Assembly (NCBI GenBank): GCA_023251435.1
Contig: JAHEYU010000017.1
Location: 18,993-82,992, forward strand
Direction: 5' to 3'
Source: Bacteroidota bacterium
GTDB lineage: Bacteria > Bacteroidota > Bacteroidia > Bacteroidales > Prolixibacteraceae
DNA: 64,000 nucleotides
Below the pieces are notes generated by a model. The model saw only the letters and a list, made by a program, of their open reading frames with translations, did not search any database and was not told the origin of the DNA. This document shows, piece after piece, positions 27,755-34,365 of this stretch (position 1 is its first letter; every line of letters starts with the position of its first letter). A program made the translations under genes and the position numbers.

Positions 27755-28021
27755 AGCGAGCAATCTAGTTTACAGTTTCCCGGCAGGTTAACCCCTGTCG
27801 GGAATCTGAATAACCAAATTTCTGTTGAAATCGACGAAGACGAAAACAATAAGCGGCACACTGAACCTGCTTTCATAGAGCAAGAAACTGTTCACATAGC
27901 TGATACGATCAGCGAAATTCGTACGGGAAACCCGGAACGACATAAGGGCACAAATCCTGAAATCGCCGCCAAAATGTTTATAAATATAGTTTCGGTAAAC
28001 GATAAAAACATGAGTTCCTGA
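27755..28021 (+). pseudogene. In-frame 88-codon extension after the DUF6261 stop
   Basis: After the TAA at 27752-27754 the same frame stays open to a TGA at 28019. It encodes a plausible acidic sequence (for example NQISVEIDEDENNK, ISEIRTGNPERHKG) but has no start codon near its beginning. An 11-bp stem (27777-27787 with 27794-27804, one G-U pair) lies shortly after the TAA. Options are a decayed gene fragment, stop-codon read-through or chance. No homologue recognised. Beyond 28021, up to 28161, nothing was recognised. Confidence 0.3.
27777..27804 (+). terminator. Hairpin after DUF6261
   Basis: TTCCCGGCAGG and CCTGTCGGGAA pair over 11 positions (one G-U) around a 6-nt loop, 23 bp after the stop. 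No T run follows, so it may be a factor-dependent end or an mRNA-stabilising stem rather than an intrinsic terminator. Confidence 0.45.
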
Positions 28022-28161
28022 AAAAAGGCAGAAATAAGTCAGCCAATCGTTTTGATTTGGTAACATAACTATCTACTTTTAAAACTTTAAAATGATTAAC
28101 AATAGCGGGCCGGAAGAACCCGGATTACAAAAAAGTACTGTAAACTTTCCGCAATTCACTA

Positions 28162-28174
28162 GTTAACGCCAAGG
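28162..28174 (+). repeat. Cassette 5' boundary of the 28211-29002 unit
   Basis: GTTAACGCCAAGG is the reverse complement, at 12 of 13 positions, of the sequence at 29012-29024 just after the stop of the enclosed gene. Start with GTT and end with AAC mirrors integron cassette logic (see the element at 29012-29151). Confidence 0.55.
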
Positions 28175-28210
28175 TTAAGAGCGCTCACCATTGACAATTA
28201 AATTAAAAGA

Positions 28211-29002
28211 ATGGAACAACTATCTGACATAAATAGCACACAAGTAATTCTTCTTATCAAGGAGACAAGTCTTGCTTCGACAAGCATTTCCCAAGGTTTG
28301 ACCGCACTTAGAAAAGCGAACTTTGGACAAAAAGGACTTTATTATCAAGCATTCTTTCTGTTGACAATCGGAATTGAAAGAATTTTAAAGCTTACAATAA
28401 TCGTTAAAAGCCTAGTTGAGAATGATGAATTCCCAGATAATAAGGAACTCAAAAAATATAGTCACAACCTGAAAGACCTTTTCGTTCACGTTTCTTCATC
28501 TCTTAGACCAGATGAAAATTTCTTAATTCAGAATGAGTTGTTTTTACCAATTTTAGAATTTCTTTCAAATTATGCTTCAAATAGTCGGTATTACAATCTT
28601 GACACATTGAGTGGAAAGACACATTTTATTGATCCTCTTCATCAGTGGCACAATATTCAGAAAATAATAAGGAACAAATACTGCAAAACAACTATAAATG
28701 AGACAGATAAATTGATTATCGAAAGTCTGGAGGGAAATTCAATTTTTATGTATAGAGACGAAGGTGACAACCCGATAACAGATCCAACGATGTATATTAC
28801 AGAAGCAAAATATTCTGACGAAGTACAAGGCTTTTCAGTTCTTCTAATCTATAAAATCGTTGACTATTTAATACTTTTATTGACAGAATGTGCATCTAAA
28901 AAGCGAATGCTTCCAGCATACAATGAGTTCTTCCCATTATTCCAAAGTGAATATATGACTGACTTGTTGATTAGAAGGAAAAAAGATTGGAACAAATTAT
29001 AA
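28211..29002 (+). CDS. Hypothetical helical protein in a cassette-like unit
   Basis: 263 residues, predicted nearly all helical and cytoplasmic. No family is recognised with confidence. The block YYQAFFLLTIGIERILKL followed by KKYSHNLKDLF has the look of HEPN-type helical domains found in defence proteins, but a clear RxxxxH catalytic motif was not located. The gene lies alone between complementary GTT.../...AAC boundaries and next to a toxin-antitoxin unit, so an accessory or defence role is a reasonable guess and no more. Confidence 0.65.
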   Translation: MEQLSDINSTQVILLIKETSLASTSISQGLTALRKANFGQKGLYYQAFFLLTIGIERILKLTIIVKSLVENDEFPDNKELKKYSHNLKDLFVHVSSSLRPDENFLIQNELFLPILEFLSNYASNSRYYNLDTLSGKTHFIDPLHQWHNIQKIIRNKYCKTTINETDKLIIESLEGNSIFMYRDEGDNPITDPTMYITEAKYSDEVQGFSVLLIYKIVDYLILLLTECASKKRMLPAYNEFFPLFQSEYMTDLLIRRKKDWNKL

Positions 29003-29011
29003 GGAAATGAA

Positions 29012-29151
29012 CCCTGGCGTTAACTTCAGCTACCCGTCAAGTGCGGCAGCAGTGGTTTTCGGTGTGCATCTTTCCGCTCGGGCTGCTTTTCGGCTTGATC
29101 CCAATACATCGGGACAATCCGCCCCTGCGTTTAGCTTCCTCCGTTGTGGGC
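29012..29151 (+). repeat. attC-like inter-cassette element, copy 1
   Basis: The left end CCCTGGCGTTAAC complements the start of the preceding gene unit (28162). The right end GTTGTGGGC complements the left end of the next element (GCCCATAAC at 30046). The core shares blocks with other copies: CAGCTACCCG, GGCAGCAGTGGTTTTCGGTG, ATCTTTCCGCTCGG, ATCGGGACAATCCGCCCCTG and TAGCTTCCT. An open frame can be read across it but is not a gene. Confidence 0.65.
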
Positions 29152-29217
29152 AAACATTGTTCACGAGGCTGCAAAAAAAGTAAATTAAAATTTGTGCAAT
29201 TTATAATAGGAGTTTTT

Positions 29218-29652
29218 ATGAATACAAATACAAATAAAAAAGTATTATTTACTTATTTGGTATTAGGACTTATTTTCTCTAGTATCATTAGAATAAAGTT
29301 TAATTTTCATAATGGTTTTGAGTTTCATAATTTCTGGATAACCTTTCCTTTGCCACTTTTTAGTATGGCATCTGATTTTAATAGAGATTTGGCTTTAACT
29401 TCAACAATTATTGGGTACTTTTTTTATGCTGGATTTGGAATTGCATTGATTACCGATATTAACAGTTTAATAAGAAAGTATGCTTCTTCTTTTGTTTTTT
29501 TATTAATACTACTTGTTTCTTTTAGTGTTGAATTGATATTGTTGATACAAGGCATAATATCATATCCTTTTGATTATCACGCACGAGTTGGTCCAACATT
29601 ATTTCTAATTGGATTATATATTTTTTTCAAGAGATTTGTGTTTATAAAATAA
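29218..29652 (+). CDS. Small four-helix membrane protein
   Basis: 144 residues from the ATG at 29218, preceded by ATAGGAG; the longer in-frame ATG would translate the repeat element. Hydrophobic segments lie at about 8-27, 55-77, 88-112 and 122-141. No family is recognised. Base composition is strongly A+T-rich, unlike the repeat next to it. It is enclosed by the units GTTGTGGGC (29143) and GCCCATAAC (30046), consistent with one gene per cassette. Function unknown. Confidence 0.65.
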   Translation: MNTNTNKKVLFTYLVLGLIFSSIIRIKFNFHNGFEFHNFWITFPLPLFSMASDFNRDLALTSTIIGYFFYAGFGIALITDINSLIRKYASSFVFLLILLVSFSVELILLIQGIISYPFDYHARVGPTLFLIGLYIFFKRFVFIK

Positions 29653-29683
29653 AACCCAAACTTTGGATTCGTAGGTAGTGTTT

Positions 29684-29922
29684 GACTTGTATGATTTGGA
29701 CACATAATGCTTGATTTATAACCATTCGGGTTAGGAATTGATTTACAGGCAGTGCGCGTATGGTTTGATTGATTTGTGATTTTGCCAAACATACATATTG
29801 ATTGATTAAAGACGTTTTTCATAGCTTGACTAGCGCAAGATTTGGACTTGCGTCGGTTGATTTAAAACCATTCGGGGCTTGTATTTTGATTTGCTTACGT
29901 AACAAGCGCATTCTGATTGACT
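29684..29922 (+). repeat. Degenerate ~143-bp duplication in noncoding DNA
   Basis: Two copies start near 29682 and 29825. They share TTGACT, GATTTGGAC, TTGATTTA-AACCATTCGGG and a following TTGATTT-C stretch. The second copy has a clear hairpin CGCAAG-loop-CTTGCG around GATTTGGA. There is no supported gene in 29653-30045. It may encode a structured RNA or be a decayed repeat. Confidence 0.45.
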
Positions 29923-30045
29923 TTATTTATCAATAATTCTGATTAAAACTCTACATTGATTCAAGTAATTGAATAAATTTGGATGTTTGATTGAAAAGCG
30001 CTTTTTTGAAGAGCGATTAACGGACAGAAAATATAATAAATGTCA

Positions 30046-30270
30046 GCCCATAACATTTAGCTGAATAGCCGAAATCCCTCCTATAAAAAATCCCATTACC
30101 GGAAAATGCTAATGGGATTTTGGTCTATTCTCTGTTCAGCAGCAGCTACCCGGCAAGTTCGGCAGCAGTGGTTTTCGGTGTGTATCTTTCCGCTCGGCCC
30201 CGGTTAACCGGGATTGATTTCGAAACATCGGGACAATCCACCCCTGTGCGTGGCTTCCTACATTATGGCG
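30046..30270 (+). repeat. attC-like inter-cassette element, copy 2 (full length)
   Basis: The longest copy. The left end is GCCCATAAC-ATTTAGCTGAATAGCC and the right end GTGGCTTCCTA-CATTATGGCG, with the outer CCATAA/TTATGG complementary. Inside are a terminator-like hairpin and the shared blocks GGCAGCAGTGGTTTTCGGTG, ATCTTTCCGCTCGG and CATCGGGACAATCC. It separates the membrane protein from the HigBA pair. Confidence 0.7.
30087..30121. terminator. Bidirectional hairpin terminator inside element copy 2
   Basis: AAAATCCCATTA and TAATGGGATTTT form a perfect 12-bp stem around an 11-nt loop. A-runs before and T-runs after allow termination in either direction. The same stem occurs at 31045-31079 and, altered, in copy 4 near 41786. 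Confidence 0.75.
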
Positions 30271-30313
30271 CATAATAAAAGACGCTACATATCAGAGATT
30301 TAAAAAAAATATT

Positions 30314-30344
30314 TTTGGCTTTTAGAAAAGAGATGTTATCTTTG
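30314..30344 (+). promoter_or_regulatory. Bacteroidota-type promoter of the HigBA unit
   Basis: TTTG at 30314-30317 and TATCTTTG at 30337-30344, spaced 19 bp, match the consensus TTTG-N19-TAnnTTTG exactly. The toxin gene starts 16 bp downstream, so the transcript has almost no leader. Confidence 0.75.
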
Positions 30345-30360
30345 GGGATAACTTTTTCAG

Positions 30361-30708
30361 GTGGCGAGACAGATAATATTTCACGGAGACTACTTCACTG
30401 ACTTTTATAATGGGTTAGACCGGAAAGTTAAAGTAAAGGTGACGAATGTACTTGAGCTAATCAAGCAAGTTGACAGAGTACCTGATAAATTTCTTTCTCC
30501 AATGACTGGTTATGAGGGACTTTTTGAAGTCAAAATTGAGTACGAGTCAAATATTTATCGAGTTTTCTGCTGTTTTGACGAAGGGAGACTAGTTGTCCTG
30601 TTTAATGGTTTTCAGAAAAAAACACAGAAAACACCAAAGAATGAGATTGAAAAGGCTATGAGATTAAAGAAAGAATATTTTGAACTTAAAAAACAACGAC
30701 ATGACTGA
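30361..30708 (+). CDS. HigB-like toxin (RelE superfamily, Gp49 group)
   Basis: 115 residues from a GTG start; the promoter 16 bp upstream leaves no room for an earlier one. YRVFCCFDEGRLVVLFNGFQKKTQKTP is the hallmark of the group, in which the toxin cleaves translated mRNA on ribosomes (the stretch runs from about residue 69 to 95, with the conserved F-N-G-F-x-K-K). It overlaps the HigA-type antitoxin by 8 bp. The toxin-first order fits HigBA. It sits between two attC-like elements. Confidence 0.9.
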   Translation: MARQIIFHGDYFTDFYNGLDRKVKVKVTNVLELIKQVDRVPDKFLSPMTGYEGLFEVKIEYESNIYRVFCCFDEGRLVVLFNGFQKKTQKTPKNEIEKAMRLKKEYFELKKQRHD

Positions 30709-31000
30709 TTATAAAGGAATAAAAACATTTGATGAACTCATCGAAAGAGAGTACGGCAAAATTGGGACCGACAGCCGAAATGAATATGAAGAAAGTGCCC
30801 AAATGTTCATTGTGAGTGAAATGCTAAAAGTGGCTAGAAAGACAGCGAACCTGACACAAGAACAACTTGCTATTAAGGCAGGGACTAAAAAAAGTTATAT
30901 TTCAAAAATTGAGAATGCTAAGGGTAATATTCAACTATCGACATTGATTCGGATTTTCGAGAAAGGACTCAATAAAAAAGTTGGACTGACTTTCTTATAA
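30701..31000 (+). CDS. HigA-like XRE-family antitoxin
   Basis: 99 residues from the ATG at 30701 (MTDYKGIKTFDEL), overlapping the toxin by 8 bp. The C-terminal half is a Cro/CI HTH (about 48-90: LTQEQLAIKAGTKKSYISK, then IENAKGNIQLSTLIRI). The N-terminal 45 residues likely wrap the toxin. Such antitoxins repress their own promoter, here probably at the TTTG/TATCTTTG site. A bidirectional terminator follows within 45 bp. Confidence 0.9.
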   Translation: MTDYKGIKTFDELIEREYGKIGTDSRNEYEESAQMFIVSEMLKVARKTANLTQEQLAIKAGTKKSYISKIENAKGNIQLSTLIRIFEKGLNKKVGLTFL

Positions 31001-31024
31001 CTTAGATAATCAGCAATGTATACT

Positions 31025-31097
31025 AGCTGAAATCCCGGTCATAAAAAATCCCATTATCCTTTTCGGGTAATGGGATTTTGGTCAATTCCCGGTTCGG
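31025..31097 (+). repeat. Truncated attC-like element, copy 3
   Basis: It shares GCTGAA, AATCCC, the hairpin and ATTTTGGTC-ATTC with copy 2, but lacks the right half (no GGCAGCAGTGG or GACAATCC blocks). This is the left boundary with the ordinary chromosome (tdh). The embedded hairpin 31045-31079 has a T run on both strands and should terminate both higA and tdh. Confidence 0.65.
31045..31079. terminator. Bidirectional terminator between higA and tdh
   Basis: AAAATCCCATTATCC and its near complement GGGTAATGGGATTTT form a 14-15-bp stem around a 5-nt loop. On the minus strand the stem is followed by TTTTTT. Confidence 0.85.
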
Positions 31098-31138
31098 CGA
31101 AACCTGTTGAAAAGAGCTTTTTGCAGAACGAGAGAATG

Positions 31139-32167
31139 TCAATCCCAGTTCAATATTATTTTACCGCAATTACCAGCTTCCATAATGTCGAAAGCTTCCT
31201 GAAAATTGTCAGCAGGAAAGCGATGTGTAATTACAGGCAAGATATTTAATCCGGTTGACAGCATCATTTCCATCTGGTACCAGGTTTCGTACATCTCGCG
31301 GCCGTAGATGCCTTTTAGTGTGAGACCTTTGAAAATCAGTTTGCTCCAGTTTAGTTGTGTGTTTGAAGGCAGCAATCCAAGCAACGAAATTTTGCCGCCG
31401 TTGTACATGTTTTCAACCATATCGTTAAAAGCAACGGGCGATCCGCTGCATTCCAAACCAATATCGAAACCGCCCACCATTCCAAGCGATTTCATTGCGT
31501 CTTTAACACTTTCAACCCTTGGATCGATTACTTTGGTTGCACCCATTTTAAGGGCCAGATTGCGGCGATATTCGCTTAAGTCGGTTCCAACTATGTTGCG
31601 CGCTCCGGCGAACTTGCAAACTGCTGCAGCCATCGAACCAATTGGTCCGCCAATACCGGTGATTAAAACATCTTCGCCCAATAACGGGAAGGAGAGTGCG
31701 GTGTGCGTTGCGTTTCCAAGCGGATCCATTACCGACATTAATTCGTCTGAAATACGGTCATCAACTTTCAGTACGTTTGAAGCCGGTACCGAAATATATT
31801 CGGCAAAACCACCATCGCGGTTTACCCCGATTCCCACGGTGTGATCGCAGATGTGCTGGCGGCCACGGCGGCAATTGCGACAAAAACCGCACGAAATATG
31901 GCCTTCAACGGTTACGCGCTCGCCAATATAAACACGACTGACTTCGGAGCCTTTTTCGACTACCGTGCCCATGTATTCGTGCCCGATTACCAATGGTGTT
32001 TTAATTGTATTTTGCGCCCATTCGTCCCATTTGTAAATATGAAGATCGGTTCCGCAGATAGCCGATTTACTTATTTTTATCAGAACATCGTTGTGTCCAA
32101 CCGTTGGCATCGGGACATCCGTCATCCAAATTCCTTTTTCCGGTTTGATTTTTACAATTGCTTTCAT
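31139..32167 (-). CDS. tdh: L-threonine 3-dehydrogenase
   Basis: 342 residues, close to the E. coli enzyme throughout: GIWMTDVPMPTVGHNDVLI, the catalytic zinc ligands in AICGTDLHIY and GHEY, structural zinc cysteines CGFCRNCRRGRQHIC, and FKGLTLKGIYGREMYETWYQ. It oxidises threonine to 2-amino-3-ketobutyrate with NAD. One oddity: the Rossmann loop reads GIGGPIG, one residue longer than the usual GAGPIG. No kbl gene (the next pathway step) is adjacent. The gene is monocistronic, bordered by repeats on both sides. Confidence 0.94.
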   Translation of the reverse strand: MKAIVKIKPEKGIWMTDVPMPTVGHNDVLIKISKSAICGTDLHIYKWDEWAQNTIKTPLVIGHEYMGTVVEKGSEVSRVYIGERVTVEGHISCGFCRNCRRGRQHICDHTVGIGVNRDGGFAEYISVPASNVLKVDDRISDELMSVMDPLGNATHTALSFPLLGEDVLITGIGGPIGSMAAAVCKFAGARNIVGTDLSEYRRNLALKMGATKVIDPRVESVKDAMKSLGMVGGFDIGLECSGSPVAFNDMVENMYNGGKISLLGLLPSNTQLNWSKLIFKGLTLKGIYGREMYETWYQMEMMLSTGLNILPVITHRFPADNFQEAFDIMEAGNCGKIILNWD

Positions 32168-32322
32168 GGTGAATGATTAAATGATAAGTTCTGCAATATT
32201 AAACTGATCGCTATTCAAAATAAAGAATGAAAATCATGTTTGCCGGGTTCTTTTCATAAAAAAAGGCCGCAGATAATTGATTATGATTGTCGGTTTACAT
32301 ACCTATTTGGCATTTTATGTCA

Positions 32323-32378
32323 GTCATTTGTGGTCATTTAATTGTCATTTGGTAGTCATTAGTTGTAACTCAAATGAC
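32323..32378. repeat. GTCATT-phased intergenic repeat, copy 2
   Basis: GTCATT words start at 32323, 32333, 32344 and 32355 (10-11-bp steps), followed by one inverted AATGAC at 32373. Upstream ACCTATTTG is shared with copy 3. It lies in the 553-bp gap between tdh and the GH32 gene. Confidence 0.7.
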
Positions 32379-32395
32379 TACTAAGTAATTGGATA

Positions 32396-32641
32396 AATAT
32401 AATGTCGTATTACAGAAAAGAATAGAACGCGGATTCCCGCGGATTAAGCGGATAAACGCTGAAAATAATTTTAACGGATTGAAGACTGATTTATATTCAT
32501 GCAAGCATGAATGATAAGAACATAAATATCTGAAAATCATTCCGACTTGTCGGAATTGAAATCCGTTCTAAATCCGCTATATCAGCGGAAATCCGCGTTC
32601 CATTTTTAATCGTTCAAATTCAATTATACGACATCTAATTG
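32396..32641. mobile_element. Palindromic MITE-like element
   Basis: About 245 bp with long imperfect inverted arms. The outer ATGTCGTAT (left) pairs with ATACGACAT (right). Inner GAACGCGGATT-CCCGCGGATTAAGCGGAT pairs with ATCCGCTATATCAGCGG-AAATCCGCGTTC. The middle has no open frame. The GCGGATT words are typical of repeats I associate with this phylum. No clean target-site duplication was seen, so transposition is inferred. Confidence 0.55.
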
Positions 32642-32720
32642 TTCTCATTACTTAATGTCTATAAATGACTATGTTTTTCAAAGTGAAAAGCTCATTAGGT
32701 ACAGATAAGGATATTCAGTT

Positions 32721-34172
32721 TTATTTTTCGGCCTGCCAGATCGATTTCATTGGATATACCTCAAGTTTCTCAACCAGAACTTCACCGCCAATATTGAAGA
32801 GATAAATTCCGTTTGCCTTTTCGGTTGAAGTAATTGACGAGCTCATTGCCACTTTGCCGTCGTTTGCAAATATTTCGAGCGAGGCGCGATCGAGAAGTAC
32901 TTCAAGTTTAACAACTCCGTCAACGGGCTCAACAACAGCTGATTTGCCCATGCAAATAAGTGTTTTGCTTTTTACATTGTACATGATTTCAACTCCGTTA
33001 TTCGTTTTGTCGAGGCGAACCACGAAACCAAAGCTGTCGGCTGTTTTTACCTTGAAACTTCCAATGATGTGGAAACAATCTCCTTTAATGCCGTTCAATA
33101 AGTTTTTGTTGATGCCCGGAATGAGGTTTTTGTTTTCATATACTTCGCCTTTCTCATGCAGAAGTTCAATTTCTTTTATTGGTTTTCTGGTCAGTTTAAT
33201 TCCTTCAAGGTATTTTTTCAGCGATAATTCACATGGAAATGTCATTTGTCCGTTGAAAGGCATTTCCGGAAATTCAGCGCCTTTCATCCAGGCAATCTGA
33301 ATGGTGCGTCCGTCGGCTTCCGGAATGTTACTCCATGTTTGGGTGGCATAATAATTCTGACCGAAATCGCTTTGTAATTTAGGCGTTTCGGTAACAAAAT
33401 TTTCACCGTCAAAAAGGCCAATCACATAGCTTCCGTCGCCGTCAAAAAGTACCCATTTTTTGTCGTCGGCTCTTCTGTTAACAGGTAATTCAACCAAATC
33501 AGGACATTCATAAAATCCGACGACATGATTTTTAAACTCCCAGTCGAGCAGGTTTTTTGAGGTGTAGAATGAAATCCCTTTTTGTTTGTCGTTATTGTTT
33601 GGGCGGCGGTAAAGAACCATAACGTACTGTTTGCTGGGTTCGTGCCATAAGACTTTCGGATCGCGGGCATCGTCGGTTTCGTTGTAAGCGACGATTGGAT
33701 TTTTGTCGTATTTCAACCATGTTCGTCCTTTGTCGTTGCTGTAAGCCAGTCGCTGTCCGCATTTCTTGCTGGTGTAGAACAGCAGAATGGTTTTTTTATC
33801 GCCTTTCTGGAGGCCGGTTAAATTATTGTGATCGACAATCGCGCTTCCCGAATAGGCAGTGCAGGAATCTTTGTCTTTCGAATCATTATCAGGATAAAGG
33901 GCAATTGGCAGATGTTCCCAGCGAACCAGATCGGTGCTTACCGCATGGCCCCAGTGCATGTATCCCCATTCGTTTCCAAAAGGATTGTGCTGATAAAAAA
34001 GGTGGTATTCGCCATCATAATAAACCAACCCATTCGGATCGTTCATCCAGTTTTTTTCGGGGCTGAAGTGAAACTGTGGCCGGTGCAGCTCGTTAAATAT
34101 TTTTACAGGTTTTTCGGCAAATACAGTTATTGACGCTAAAAAAAAAGAGAGGATTATAAGAGGAAATTTCAT
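32721..34172 (-). CDS. Secreted GH32 fructan hydrolase (levanase/fructanase/invertase group)
   Basis: 483 residues with a signal peptide (about 1-19). The catalytic triad motifs are intact: WMNDPNG with nucleophile Asp45, RDP (170-172) as transition-state stabiliser, and YECPD with acid/base Glu222. A five-bladed propeller is followed by a C-terminal beta-sandwich (about 340-475, SLEIFANDGKVAMSS). It hydrolyses beta-fructans or sucrose-type linkages in the periplasm or outside. There is no SusC/D or fructose permease next to it, so it is isolated from a polysaccharide-utilisation locus here. Confidence 0.93.
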   Translation of the reverse strand: MKFPLIILSFFLASITVFAEKPVKIFNELHRPQFHFSPEKNWMNDPNGLVYYDGEYHLFYQHNPFGNEWGYMHWGHAVSTDLVRWEHLPIALYPDNDSKDKDSCTAYSGSAIVDHNNLTGLQKGDKKTILLFYTSKKCGQRLAYSNDKGRTWLKYDKNPIVAYNETDDARDPKVLWHEPSKQYVMVLYRRPNNNDKQKGISFYTSKNLLDWEFKNHVVGFYECPDLVELPVNRRADDKKWVLFDGDGSYVIGLFDGENFVTETPKLQSDFGQNYYATQTWSNIPEADGRTIQIAWMKGAEFPEMPFNGQMTFPCELSLKKYLEGIKLTRKPIKEIELLHEKGEVYENKNLIPGINKNLLNGIKGDCFHIIGSFKVKTADSFGFVVRLDKTNNGVEIMYNVKSKTLICMGKSAVVEPVDGVVKLEVLLDRASLEIFANDGKVAMSSSITSTEKANGIYLFNIGGEVLVEKLEVYPMKSIWQAEK

Positions 34173-34365
34173 AGGTCGATTGTTAATATGCTTGTTATAT
34201 GGGCAAATATAGATTAAAAATTGTGATTATTTATTTTACTTTTGATTTCGGATTTATCTAAAAAACTGCTTTTTACCACTAAATAATCCAATTGATAGCT
34301 TTGCTGATAATACAGAATTTGGTAGTAATTATGTGTATTTATAAGGTTTTAAAAGATTAGGAAAA

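Noticed and set aside
27788-28066. Minus-strand frame of 92 codons
   Set aside because: It overlaps the hairpin and the plus-strand open extension, and its product has no recognisable domain.
29041-29217. Longer start of the small membrane protein
   Set aside because: Its first 59 codons translate the conserved inter-cassette element; the ATG at 29218 has a ribosome-binding-like sequence.
30046-30270. tRNA or riboswitch in the stem-rich element
   Set aside because: No cloverleaf, anticodon arm or known riboswitch core could be drawn, and the copies differ in their outer stems in a gene-unit-specific way.
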